A stretch of 64,000 nt of DNA, taken from NCBI GenBank assembly GCA_025738555.1, contig JAOVFP010000019.1, forward strand, positions 2,108,001 to 2,172,000, in the 5' to 3' direction. The notes beneath the pieces are model-generated. The model saw nothing but the letters and a program-made list of their open reading frames with translations, was not told the origin of the DNA and made no database searches. This stretch comes from Cyathus striatus (lineage: Eukaryota; Basidiomycota; Agaricomycetes; Agaricales; Nidulariaceae). Below, one piece after another: positions 10,024 to 21,707 of this stretch. The translations under genes were made by a program, and so were the position numbers. Positions within the stretch are counted from its first letter, which is position 1, and each line of letters starts with the position of its first letter.

Positions 10024-12350
10024 ATGGCTCCTTGTCATTCCACTCACTCTGCTACAACTCAGGCTTCTAGTATTACTCCTACTGAGTCTGCTTCTCTGTC
10101 AGTTGCTACACATAAAACTCGTAGCGAGTCTTGCAAGCGTGGTACTTCTGCTGCCGATCTTACAGCCCAACCACCAACAAAGAAGCAGGCCACAACCAAC
10201 AAACCTATTACAGATAATGAGGAGAGTGAAAATGTGCAGGAAAAACAGAGTAAAAAAGTTGTAAAAGCCAAGAAAGCCAAAAAAACTCAGTATGGTTTCA
10301 TAACTTTCTTTCACTGCCTTGCTAATATTTTTTAGAAAAACTTCGGAACAGAAAAGAGCTGAGGATGCTGCTGCAGATGAAGGTGTACCTGACCTTACTG
10401 CATATGTATTACATATATTTATACAATATTTATGTACTAATAATACTTAGTGCTGAAAGGGTGCTGGAGGAAAGTGGCCTTCCTGTTGCCCCTCCAAAGC
10501 GGGGTCCATCTTCCAATGTACCTCAACCGGCAGCTCCGGTTTTCACTGTTACTCATAAGCGCTGTTCAGACATGAAAAAAGGTAAAGAAATATTCATTTA
10601 TATGTATAAAATGTGTATCTAAACATTTATATCTTCTACAGTTGAAGAAGAACATGAATCAGATGGATATGATACCAATAATGAAAGTGAAAATAAAGGT
10701 TTGAATTGATAGCTTACACATATATTTACTAACACAAGTTATATTTCAGAAAATACTGAAGGTTCAACTGGTAGGTGATATTAGCATCACATCTTTCAAG
10801 TCTGACAAAAAGTATACAGAAGATCACACCAGTAAGAATAAAGGTAAGAAAAATTCAGTAATGTTATAACTGTATTACTGTATTTAAGATCTTGAAAGGG
10901 AGTGATATCAGCATCGTATCTTTCAAGTCCAACAACAATCGTACAGAAGACAGGACTAGTAAAGATAAAGGTATGGATTTTCAGTAATATTTGTATTTAT
11001 ACTGACTCAATGTTTGCAGAGGTAGATATTATCATGAATAGTCCACCAGTTAGTCCACCTCGTACCACCAGTAAGCCAGGTACAGTCGACACTGTGGACA
11101 TTACCAATATTAGCCCCAAAGGTTCTTCAAAGAGTGAAGGTAAACCTATAATTTGTATAAATATATATGTACTAACTCTAAGTAGGTGGCATTCTCAGAG
11201 GAAATGCACTTGGGAATCACCCAAATGCTGCTGACTTTCACAGTGCTGCTGAAAGCACTACTGTTGGCTTAGTTAAGGGGCGAGTATGGCTGTATATGTC
11301 TAATGCAGATCCAAGTACTGTTATGGTACGTGGAGTTGCTTCATTTACATTGAAGCATAATCTTACAGCAACCATTGGGCCTGTCTTGAAGAAACTCAAA
11401 GACAGAGCTGAACATTTCTTTAGTATGTTTTCTTTCATATTTTATTCATATACTAATATCATTTTAGCTGCTGATCGCTGTTTGTATGTTTATGAAAGTA
11501 AAGCCTGGAACATTCTTGGAAACTTTGAGTCTGCTATCAAGGACGATGAGGAAGTTGACTGGCTAAAGATAGATGGCAAATTTATTTTGCCAATTCTGAG
11601 TGTAGCTATATATTTTATTCTTTTATTCTTGTACCATTTACTTATATTGTGTTGCTTTATAGTCTGGATTTCAGCCAAATGCACCACTCTCCCTCGATAT
11701 TGAGATGTATTCCATTCAGTCTAAGTCAGCTGGAAGCTCTGCAGCTAGCTCTCGTGCCGTTTCTCGCTCTCATACCCCTTCTCTTGTTCAAAGAGGTGGA
11801 ATCTCAGAGCAATGTACTGAGGAACTTATCAATGTTTTAAAGATTCCTAGGGAAATTCTTGAGAGTACTGCACCTGGACTTCGAGTCGCATACCAGAGGT
11901 ATCTTGCCTGTATAAAGGCAGTTTCCGACCACAACACTATGGACAAGAACAGGACTTGGCCAGTTGCCAAGGCCACAAAGAAAGAAATTGTCACAGTCTT
12001 TGTCTCATCTTCAGCCTGGTATGAGAACTATTCAAACTTTGATAAGATTGCAGATTTTCCAGCAATGCAGTCATGGTTGGCTGAAGATGAGGATAGTCCT
12101 ACTGATCTAGACCTTTGGGGCTTTGAGAGAGATTACTACACATTTTTGGATTTGAAAAGATGGCTTAAGGAGAAGAAGGAGAAAAGGAAGGGAAAGGGAA
12201 AGAGAAAGAGCAAGGAGGAGAAGGGAGGTAAGGATGAGAAGGCTCATGAGGATAAAGAGAAATCAAGTTCAAAGAAAGCGCAAGTAAGTATATTGAACTC
12301 GAATTGTAATAGTTTACAATATGATTTTTCAGTTGGATGGTAACCTTTGA
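10024..12350 (+). CDS. Lys/Ser-rich multi-exon gene upstream of the KDZ transposase
   Basis: The protein starts MAPCHSTHSATTQ with a Ser/Thr-rich then Lys-rich N-terminus (PPTKKQA, KKVVKAKKAKK). Short exons are separated by introns, several beginning GTAAA or GTATG. The conserved-looking core is KGRVWLYMSNADPSTVM, VASFTLKHNLTATIG (about 11280-11420), CLYVYESKAWNILGNFESA, EELINVLKIPREILE and WYENYSNFDKIADFPAMQSW. A very basic tail (KEKKEKRKGKGKRKSK) follows. The last exon is 12333-12350 and ends LDGNL; its stop lies 11 bases past the A of the KDZ start ATG (12337), so the two genes overlap by 14 bp. I do not recognise the family. Its position suggests a second gene of the same transposon, perhaps DNA-binding. 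Exons between 10290 and 11240 are uncertain. Confidence 0.6.
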
Positions 12351-14543
12351 GACATATCTGTGGTGCTTAACCTGTATATGGGCTATATTCATGCCAGAAA
12401 TCACTCAACATATTTTATTCTGGTTATTAATAATTTGGCTATTTCAATGGCTCCCAAGTGCAATACTAGTTCTATTTATTTTTATTCAACCAGTACTTGC
12501 AGCAGGAGAACAATCATTTCCTAACATCACATTTGATGTGTTCAGTAAATTTATTCTGTCAAATTTTGGTTCCAACATCACACTCTCTGCCACATTGGTT
12601 ATATTGTTCTCTATGATTGATAATGTTGATTTGTTGAGTCTTCATGCAAGACAGCAGAATGCAAAGTTAACAGGAGAAAAAAATGTTGATGCAACTGCAT
12701 GGATTAGATTACTGGCTAGAGCTATTCAGGAAAAAATTGGCATGGACTCAGATGATCTCTTTGAAGATTATGAAATTAATGAACACACAACTCGAACAGG
12801 CAGATCTATTTTGTTAGGCACTAAATTAAATGAAATGGCAAGACTTCTGAACTTGTATCCTTTCAATCAGGAGAGGAAAGTTTTTGAAGGTCAACTGAAA
12901 CCTGTATCTCATGCTAGTATTGATCCTGTTCATATAATATGTCCTATAGCTGCAGAGTGTGAGACACGGAGCTGTAAAGGACGGGCACTACATGTGCATA
13001 CTAAAGTTAGAGATGTACCTAAAGCAACATTAATTAAAGGCTCAAAAATATTTGAACATGCTTATGTAGTATCAGGTGTTTGTGAAAAATGTAAAACATT
13101 ATATTCTGCAGAACATGAATGAGCCTATGATGAAAAATAGGGATATTATATGGTTCATTTAAACTCTGCTAAATATCTGAAAGTAGGAAAAAAACTATGG
13201 GTAGATAGGGCATTTTCTCAAGGTGTTCTGAATGGTATATATAGCTTTCATGCATCTGCTGCAGCATATATGGAATATTGGAACAACAGTTTTGGAAATG
13301 GAAAGGAAATAAGCCAAAGACAAGTCTGGGAGGCTTTTATACATGAATCAATACACATGGTTTCTGCAGGATCTGGTGTTAATTTTATTAGTCTTGATGG
13401 ACTTTCAATTACTGCATTAACAGAAGAAGCATTTGCAAGGTTGGGTGAAAATGGAAAAATATGTGCATCACATAATCACAGCTGCTTAGAGTGTACACAG
13501 CCTTATAGAGAAACTCAAGACTCACTACCAAATGAGAGTGCAACAGTTAAAATGGTAGTAATTGATGGGATTGTTATGGGGCCACAGGTAATGCACAACT
13601 AAAACTAAACAATATTATACTAATACATATTTTAAGCACTGTGCATATGACAATTGTTCCAATACACTTGTAAACCATAGAGGAGGTGTATTTTGTGATG
13701 TTCACAACCAAGAATTTGGAGCAAGATGCCGTGTTCGTGACTGTCAAAATCAAAAGATAGATAATACACAAGCTTGCAATGGGCACCAGGAAATGTGGCG
13801 TAAATATAATTTAGAACATAGTTCAGATTATTTAAATGGTGCACGAAGAATGCTTCGCAAATCAGCTGAAAATCCACCTTGGAATAAAAACCAAGGAAGA
13901 CATGTTCAGCAGCCTCATGATGAGTCAGATACCAATATTCCAAAGAAATCTCATTATTTTAGTGCCTCTCGCTATTATTGTGTAGAAACAATATGTGCTC
14001 CATGTGGTGCTGTAATTGCATGGACAAAGTTTGTGAAGTCTGAGTCAACAACCAATATACTTAAGTTCTTAGAAGATGTTTTTCCTGATGAAGAATTAAG
14101 ACCAGATTATATATGTATTGATAAGGCATGTAAACTTCTTCGAACAGCAGTTGCAAATGGAAGTTGGGTAGATTGGTTTAAAAGTAGCCACTTTGTAGTA
14201 GATAGCTATCACTATACAAATCATCGCTCAGATGATTATCTTTGTAGAAAGTGGTGTAATCCAGCACCACAAGATGGTTCTGCACCAAATCTTGTTTATA
14301 TTGCACAAGACAGAAATGGTGAAAGATATCACAAACGAGCATTCAATACACAAGCCTGTGAACAACTAAATTCATGGCTTGGTGGGTTTGAATCTATTAT
14401 AAAACATATGACTCCAAGCAACTTTAATTGGGTTCATACATTCTATGATCTTTTATCATACTCAACAAGTAATAAAACGGCAGAACAGCCAAAACTTTAG
14501 TATTATTAGTGAAGATTTTGAACATGATGATGGTCTATTGTAG
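12337..14543 (+). pseudogene. KDZ-type transposase with CxC5/CxC6-like cysteine clusters
   Basis: The start MVTFETYLW is followed by two hydrophobic stretches. A cysteine cluster comes next (CPIAAECETRSCKGRALHVH ... CEKCKTLY, about 12940-13110), then LNSAKYLKVGKKLWVDR, NGIYSFHASAAAYMEYWNNS and KMVVIDGIVMGPQ. An intron at 13588-13636 precedes a second cluster (HCAYDNCSNTL ... CRVRDCQN) and YYCVETICAPCGAVIAWTKF, YICIDKACKLLRTA, DSYHYTNHRSDDYLCRKWC and FNTQACEQLNSWLGGFESI. This is the architecture of the basidiomycete CxC5/CxC6 proteins linked to KDZ (Kyakuja-Dileera-Zisupton) transposons. Breaks: TGA at 13120 where relatives appear to have Arg, TAG at 13138 in the same frame, and a one-base insertion at about 14428-14432 after which the family C-terminus continues in the next frame to a stop at 14541. 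The element therefore looks recently inactivated. Confidence 0.88.
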
Positions 14544-14559
14544 AAGCATTGGAAGATGT

Positions 14560-14950
14560 GGTAGAAGAGGCATCAGAAATAATAGGTGTGGGAAATATGG
14601 TAGAAGATGTGTCAGAAAATGTGGTACAAATGTAGTACAGAGATATCTGGTAGGAGAATAATAGGTGTGGGAAAATATTGTAGAAGAGGCATAGGAAGAT
14701 GTGGTAGGGAGATAGTATGCTATCAGTACTGAAGGGTGTGGGAAAATGTAGTAAAGAGTAGTAGTGGTAGCGTGTACTGAAGGGTGTGGGAAAATGTAGT
14801 AAAGAGTAGTAGTGGTAGCATGTACTGAAGGGTATGGGAAAATGTAGTAAAGAATAGTAGTGGTAGCATGTACTGAAGAGTGTGGGAAAATGTAGTAAAG
14901 AATAGTAGTAGTAGCAAAGATGTAGTAGTGAGATAGTATGTTATCAATAG
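14560..14950. repeat. Tandem repeat with GTGTGGGAAAATGTAGTA core
   Basis: At 14730-14925 a unit of about 48 bp (TACTGAAGGGTGTGGGAAAA then TGTAGTAAAGAGTAGTAGTG) recurs four times. Looser versions (GTGTGGGAAATATGGTAGAAG) fill 14560-14720. It sits just 3' of the KDZ stop and may be the subterminal region of that element. The minus-strand frame at 14723-14965 is a repeat artefact. Confidence 0.8.
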
Positions 14951-14999
14951 GTGTGGGAAATACACCTGGAGTCTTAAACAGAACTTACTTTAAAAAATA

Positions 15000-15190
15000 C
15001 AAAGTCCATCAGGACTCCACCAGGGCTCCATCAGGACTTCTTATATTCCAGCAGGATGTCATCAGGACAATATCTATTCCATCAGGACTCTATCCGGACT
15101 CCACCCGGACTCTGCTGGACTTCACTGGACTCCACCAGATTCCATCAGGACTCCACCGGACTCCACCCGGACTATCCGGACTATATTGAG
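15000..15190. repeat. Degenerate GGACTCC minisatellite, array 2
   Basis: Repeats of CAGGACTCCA, CCGGACTCCA and TCCATCAGGAC with the same core as the array at 7640-7930. A run of nine G follows at about 15202. The frame 14938-15189 is composed of these repeats. Confidence 0.75.
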
Positions 15191-15593
15191 TCCAGACGGA
15201 CTGGGGGGGGAGTGTAAAGTACTGCTCATAGTCGTAGTGTAGGGAAAGTGTAATAGTAAGTACTAGCAACTACGATGTATATACAGCCGTTAATAGATTC
15301 ATATCTAATCTTCAATGGTTAATGAGATTTGATATCAATAGTTGATAACGTACCAAGCGGAAGGAGCTAGGTTCGAGATCCCCAGATTATCTACTACTGC
15401 AACCTGTTCATTCTCTAATGCATTTTAATAATTGGCATCGATAAAATCCATTGAATTGCACGAGATATATTGTAAGACGTGCCTAGTCATATTCTAAACA
15501 ATTTAGTGTATTCCAGCAACTTAAATTTTGTAGCGGTGGGTATTTAAACACATTATTATTCAGCGCATGAATTGTAGGACTCGCTGCTATGTA

Positions 15594-15835
15594 TTAACAT
15601 ATGGAAAGCCGTACAACCATGCTCGAGTCGACTACGCCAAATTTTTCGAGCTCCGTCCTTCGGCCCCACGGCATGTCCTCCGTTTTCGGTTCAACTTTTC
15701 GGTTCATAGCTTGCTTATTCGATACTCGGTACTAATCATCAATCTCAAGGCTTACGGAACGAGTATCGGATCTATGTCGCAAAACTCGAAATTGGGTTCA
15801 GTTTTTTGCGTAGACATCGAAAATTGAGTGTACTT
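15594..15835 (+). repeat. Left arm of an inverted repeat pair
   Basis: About 240 bp from near TTAACATATGGAAAGCC to AATTGAGTGTAC. It matches the reverse complement of 17093-17332 at roughly 80% by eye, including CTCCGTCCTTCGGC, CGGCATGTCC and TTTTCGGTTC. A short conceptual peptide (ELRPSAPRHVLRFRF) is shared by both arms, but this may only reflect DNA similarity. Confidence 0.8.
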
Positions 15836-17092
15836 ATATGTTGATAGTAGTCTTAGATACTTGTGTAAATGTAATAGTACTGGAGCAATGAAACAACTGC
15901 GTGATTATGATACTGCAGAAAACTTTTTTGTCCATAACTCGATGAGAAATAGCCTCACAGTTAATATGATACGGTATGTATATCATTGAAATTAAAGGCT
16001 GTTGTGTTGCGGCAGCCTCTCTGTTAGATATAAACGGAGAATGACAAGAATAAAATGCCTTCGTTTCCCGTTGTAAGAATCTGAATAAATGATAATAAAA
16101 TAATAATGTACTTTCATTTCATGTTGTAAGATTGAAGATAAAGATATAGTCTTAGTGACTATAGTGAAAAGAAACGGAAAGTAGCAGCAATCAATGTGTG
16201 TTGGCACATTGGTGGTACAGCTGGCTGAAAGTCTGTGTGTTGACGAGCTGTCATAAATTTGTAAGATGGAAGACTTAGAATAATATGACAGTTATTCTTG
16301 AAACAATCTCCGAAATTGCGTGTTGTAAATTTCATGCCGACAAGCAAATAATATTATAAGTCTATGAATAATGCTAGTGAAAATACAGTTGCTATGAAGT
16401 GGGAGGATATATGGACGAAGTACAAAATGCTGGATGTGTGAGGTGTATCTGATTTTTCAAATGCCCAAGCTGTGTAGTAGACTGAATGTAAAGAGGATCA
16501 AAGGGAATGGAAAAATGGCATGATATAACAATCGTGGAACATTATTCATTCTTCATTCTAAAGATTTCTGTGTCACTCTGACACACTCCCCGCCATTTTA
16601 AACCTCTCTGCTTCAATTTTACAATATATACCTCGTTTATAGGTTTCTGCTTCATTCGACAATATCTGCATCAATCTGAACCTTTAATCTTCACTTTATG
16701 ACTCTTTTCCTCGGTTTCAAGCTCATTTGTATGTTTTGATTAGTCGTTTCACTTCAATCTGACACTATCTGCTTCATTTTTACACTGTATTGTTTATTCT
16801 GAATGTCTTTGCTTCGATCACAAGCCCCAGTTCTCTGTACTTCGATCTGACGGTGTTTGCTATATTCTGAACTTCGAAGCTCTGTCTGTGATGTTCCACT
16901 TGTTTTAATACCGCCTGTTGGATTTTTCAGTATACATCCTAAATTGTCTACCTATTTGTAGACATTGTTCGTTGGTCCTTGTCACTTGATGCACCTTCAA
17001 TATACTACAGATCTAAGTACTTACTGCTGATGAGAAGCACTTGCTTCATTGGTATTAAATGTTTTGAATAGAAAGCAAATATGTCCCTCAGC
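15836..17092. other. Interior between inverted arms; degenerate CTGCTTCA repeats
   Basis: No gene recognised. At about 16560-16880 a loose repeat of CTGCTTCAATCTGACA-type words recurs. The rest is AT-rich. Confidence 0.4.
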
Positions 17093-17332
17093 ATATACAC
17101 TAAAAATTAGATCTTCTACGCAAAACCTGATATCCAAGTTTGAGTTTTAGTTTTATGACATAGATCTGGTACTCGATCCGTTGACTTGAGATCAACGATT
17201 AGTACCGGATACCAAATAAGCGAGCCACGAACCGAAAAGTCGAACCGAAAATGAAGGACATGCCGTAGAGCCGAAGGACGGAGCCCGAAAACTTTGACGT
17301 AGTCGAGCGTGGTTGTCCGGCTTTCCATATTA
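17093..17332 (-). repeat. Right arm of an inverted repeat pair
   Basis: Reverse-complement counterpart of 15594-15835. The two arms enclose about 1.26 kb. They could be long terminal inverted repeats of one element or two copies of a repeat inserted head to head. No target duplication was found. Confidence 0.8.
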
Positions 17333-18920
17333 ACATGCTTTGCGTGGTTTCGTCCTCGTTTATTAGCATTACGTTCTGGCCATTACATTAAGGCATTGCA
17401 GTGGACCGTAATGCGATGCAGGGCAAACTTAGTTTTCCTGACACACCTCCTTTCGCGTACGAACTCTAGAGTCTTACATTCAGCGTTATGGAAGTACTCC
17501 TGGATGGCCTACAGGGCAACTACCTCCCAGGTCGACTGTTGCAATGGTACGCGAATATAATATTCTCAAGGTTTCTTCTACCTTCCTAACATTTTTGCAA
17601 GGCCTTTACTTCACGTCTCAATCACCTTGATAGTACCCAATACTACCTCGTTCACCACGCCATATCCTGACTTCAACCACGACCAATTCCTTTCCCAATG
17701 TTCGAATCCCTACCTCAACCTTGTACATCCCACCCTCAATGTTCTATATTTATCACGAAAATGCCTCTTACCCCTCCTTATCCAACTAAAACCTGCTTCT
17801 AGGCATATATATTGGCACTTCCCTACACATCCGATTATTAGGATCGACTTTGGGTTGCAATTTGTAATGCAGGGGCACGGTCATCGGTGACAGTAGACAC
17901 AGCGTACGGCAATTACCTCAATGTTTCTGCCTATCAGTCCACTGTCTGGGTACAAAGAGATAATGTTTGCGGGCTACGCATAACCAGGTCCTCAACCAAT
18001 CAACTCGTCCTGGCCGACACCGGACGCCAGGCTGGCTCATCCATGGAGACTCGTATAAGTCTGTATCGTGGTACGGTATATGTTGATGTGTGGGCAGGTT
18101 CGCATCTGGCCCATCCTCATCAATATGTATTGTGCTTTACCGGCGCCCACCCGGCTGCTGTATGTACCCCCCGCAACCGCATTCATCATAGCGGCGCGTT
18201 CATTGACTAGGAGCTTTGCTGATGTATCATGTAGGTATATGGAAATGTGAACCCATTGCGGCATTGGCGCATGACGATGATTATTTATTAGTTGTAGATT
18301 GGTAGACATATCCTGTACTATACCTCAGACCTGTATTGAAAATTTTAGCGACAAGCTTCGTAGCTACAGGCTTCTTATCGACATGGGACGGGTACGGTGT
18401 TCCTAAACCGCATGCCTGACCCTTACTTAGCTATTTCGTGTCACAGCCTTGTGGCTCAAATTGGTGATGTAATCAATGCAGATCCGAGATGATTATTGCT
18501 GCGTTGGAAGTCCACTGTTGAGCTTTCTAAGATTCTCTAAGGTCATCTCGGTGGTGCTTAGTACTAATGAACGTTCGAACATGCGATGTTCATTTTTATG
18601 CAAAACTACGAGGTTGCATGATGGGATAGGACTTTGTTTTGCGTCTATGACTCTTGAGTCTCGACGCCGGATTCTATCTTGTAATAGTTAGCGCTGTAGC
18701 GGAATAAAGATATTCTTTGCAATCTATATGGCATATGCGGATTTAACTATTTTGTAATGGAAAAGAAGGTGGAGGTCAAAGTATAGCTAATAGAAGCCTG
18801 ACAAACCCATCAGTGAAATAGCAACTAACAGACCTCGAAAATAAAGGTCATTGATTACTATGAAATAACATTCATAAAGAATACTCGTAGATTGTAGTAC
18901 TTCAGTAACACATCATCATG
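17333..18920. other. No recognised gene; weak open frames only
   Basis: Composition is more balanced than in neighbouring spacers. A 107-codon frame at 17887-18210 contains NQLVLADTGRQAGSS and VYVDVWAGSHLAHPHQYVLC but matches no family I know, and the opposite strand is open too. It may be a decayed exon. Confidence 0.3.
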
Positions 18921-18923
18921 TAT

Positions 18924-20544
18924 CTACATAGCGCTAGCAATTTCTTGTATATAGTATTCTATCATCTGCGCAAAAACAGACCATCCTGCTCGAGCACTAA
19001 GTTTGGGTTGTCCGATACCGATATAGATCGTCCTACAAAGTGCAACAGCCTCTGGCGTTCCGAAAAGGAGGAGTTCTGGTCTGTCGTACTCATCTAGAAG
19101 ATCGTCTATAATGTCATCATCGGTCTTGATTAGTCGATCTTCTCCACCAAACTTCATTGGCTTTAAATAGAGGTCAATTCGACGGGCTCCACTCGGTAGA
19201 AGAATTCCCTTCTGCTTGCGTATTCGATGATTTTGATTTTCGACCATAATTTGATTAAGTCGTTCTTGAACAATTCGACCCCATAACCATGAGGAAACCA
19301 CACTAAGTAAAAGTTAAGTGTTAGGGTACATTTAAAGATACTTGTGCAGTTAAGATAAGAATTAGACTTACGAGTGGATGCTGTCGGATTCAACAAATCC
19401 AGATGCCATTTTACCGGCCTGGTATTCATGAGCTACATTAGATAACTCCTTTTCCCATATCGGTCTCCAACCTCGTTCTCGCGTGATATTGTACGTGCTC
19501 TTAACAGCTCTGAATGCAGGAAGTTGATCTTCTGGGAGAAACGGCTGAAACTTTTGTCTATACGTGACAATTAATCAGTATTAGGAACATATAGATATAA
19601 AACCCTGAACCTCATCGTTGTTACAAGGGAAATCAGAATACCAAGCTCAGACCCCTTATCGCCAGTAACTGTCAAAGGCATACCTGTAATCATTCAGAAA
19701 CAGGACGGGTGAGTGATACTCAGAATGCACGAACCTCCTTTCTCTTTGACAAGACGAAGAAATAGAACAGGTGTGATTTGTTGTATTCGCGCATTTGGCA
19801 TAGCAACGAGTGAAAGTTCCATGTGACTAAATTTATCAATTATTCCCCATATTGCGATACCCATGCAGTTAAGGAGTTTCTCATGACCATCGACACACCA
19901 CTCCTCATTAGGACCGATGACCATATCCCTTTATGATGAACCTTTCGTGTAACGGGATGTCGAGCTGCTGCTGCTACAGGATCTAGTGTTCGACGTAATT
20001 CCAAAACCTCCGCCCTAAGCAAATTGCAAGTTTGGAGGAACAAAAAATTTAAATAATTAGAACATACCTTGGAACATGAATTGACTGGTGTGCTAGCTTC
20101 TCTTGCACTAACCGACCTCCCCATCTTCCAGTAGGATCATCCATCGAAATCAACTCTATAGCATGCTCCTTTTGATTTGAAGTTAGTCCATTGCGTCGTG
20201 CGGTAACAATACCAAGTTCTTTCATATACTTTTGAACCGTTCTCAATCTAGCATCGGTCACGGTCTATATGTCAAAATCAGAAAGTTGAATTAAGATATA
20301 GAGCACCTACCCTATTTGAATTCCATGTTCTTCCGATAGATGTTCAGGAATGTCCTTCTGTAGTACTCTTGCGTCAATGTACCCTTGAAGAATCTCAGCT
20401 AAGTTCGGAAGGTCTTGATCTAGTTTTGTTAGAAATGTTCATGGTCACAAAAGTAAGGACATTAAGTAACTTACAAATGGGACGATCACGATGCTGATTA
20501 GTACCGACAACGCCAGTGGGTCTGCCATTCTTCTTTTTGGTCAT
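18924..20544 (-). pseudogene. DDE integrase-core protein (basidiomycete family), frameshifted
   Basis: On the minus strand the gene begins MTKKKNGRPTGVVGTNQH (20544) and has about seven short introns. Exons: 20544-20475, 20419-20311, 20264-20068, 20014-19735, 19683-19611, 19557-19372 and 19302-18924. An N-terminal helical DNA-binding-like part (VTDARLRTVQKYMKELGI) precedes an rve-type catalytic core. The acidic triad is visible as NEEWCVDGHEKL, LTVTGDKGSELG and TYNITRERGWRPIWEKEL. The C-terminal part has WLWGRIVQERLNQI, NHRIRKQKGILLPSGARR and LDEYDRPELLLFGTPEA. A frameshift without an intron separates VTRKVHHKG from GPNEEWCVDG near 19925-19940, and the junction after 20311 does not hold frame. 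It is probably a recently broken transposase or domesticated integrase. Confidence 0.85.
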
Positions 20545-21556
20545 ACTACCGGCACTAAGATTGTGTTTCTTTACCGTACTCAAAGCATGAAAGGGGGTAG
20601 AGAAAGAAAGCAAGACAATCCAATATTGCGAGTCTTCGCAACAGCACTACATATATTAGTTAAAATAAAGAAGCCATTGAACTGTATGAAACCGTCAAGT
20701 ATGGATCAGAATCCGGATCTAGAATAAATTATAAGGTAGAAATGAATTAAAAAGATCCTGGGATGGTTGTCATGGACATTGAGCGCTATTGGTTTTGAAT
20801 GCTGAGTGCTAGCGCTAGCAAATGAATTAATGAATTAGTGACCTTGCTTGGCATGGTTTGTCGTCTGTAACAAATGAATTAATGAGGCCCGAGGGCCGTT
20901 TTCATATTGTGTGAATGAATACAGCTGCGATAGACATTGTTTTTAGTTGCCCCAGCCAAATAGGGTCTTGTGACCAGTGCTGCAGGCGTGTGCACATGTT
21001 CAACAGTCTCTGTCCAGTGAACGCCTGCCTTGCCTTGCACCTGGCCCTCAAGTGCTGTGAGAGCAGTGGAGAGCCCCTTGTTTCTGTGTTGTATAATATT
21101 ACCTCTACACCATTCTTCGTGTCCTGGTCATTGGCCTGCATGTGAGCGAATCTTTAATGCATCCTCCGCAGTAAGTACTGGGTACTTAATATTGTATGAT
21201 ACTTCAGACCATTTTAGCAGTAATTCTGAGGCTGTGGTAGTGGTGACCGGTAAATTGACTGGTTCCATATGCAGCAGAACCTAGTAGAACATGACCCCGA
21301 CTTTCAATAGTATTTGAGAGTTCATTACAGGCTTGTCATATATTGCTACGTAATAGAATGTATTGATTTTCGTTGATTGAAATTCTCTAACTCATTCGCA
21401 AAATTGTAGTTTTAGATCCGTGCTCTCTGTTAGATTGGAATCTATGGCCAGGAACATATGCGCTCAAACCAGTCAGCATTGAAACCATGTTCAAGCTACT
21501 AAACTATAGTTCTGTATCAAGTCTCAACAAATTTCATATCAATTCCAATAAAAAAT
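20545..21556. other. Intergenic region between divergent integrase and kinase genes
   Basis: The integrase (minus) and the kinase (plus) start away from each other here. Open frames on both strands at about 20900-21145 are rich in Cys/Leu but unrecognised. ATGAATTAATGA-type words repeat near 20820-20885. Confidence 0.35.
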
Positions 21557-21677
21557 TTGAATTTTATCATTGGGAACTCATTCAATCATTCTAAATCTTA
21601 GTAGGGGTCTAACATCTCCAATGCTCTTCCAATTTTACCGTTGGGGACTTATGCAATCATTTTACATCTTGGAAAGA
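21557..21677 (+). promoter_or_regulatory. Pair of direct repeats in the kinase promoter
   Basis: Two copies of about 46 bp begin at 21557 and 21631: GAATTTTATCATTGGGAACT and CAATTTTACCGTTGGGGACT, each continuing through CAATCATT and ending near ATCTT. They lie just upstream of the TATA box, so they may be a duplicated upstream element. Confidence 0.45.
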
Positions 21678-21699
21678 TTTCTCTGAGCTCGTCTTTTAC

Positions 21700-21707
21700 T
21701 ATATAAA
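21700..21707 (+). promoter_or_regulatory. TATA box of the alpha-kinase gene
   Basis: TATATAAA is followed at a typical distance by a plausible start region near 21735. The leader up to the ATG at 22031 appears to contain one or two short introns (GTATATTTATC...GATAG, about 21861-21914). Confidence 0.5.

Noticed and set aside
12337..12540. Hydrophobic start of the KDZ gene read as a separate membrane protein
   Set aside because: The segment continues in frame into the cysteine-cluster transposase and I recall the same kind of start in relatives.
15330..15410. GGTTCGAGATCCCC as a possible tRNA B box
   Set aside because: The only A-box-like word is about 16 bp away and no stems pair.
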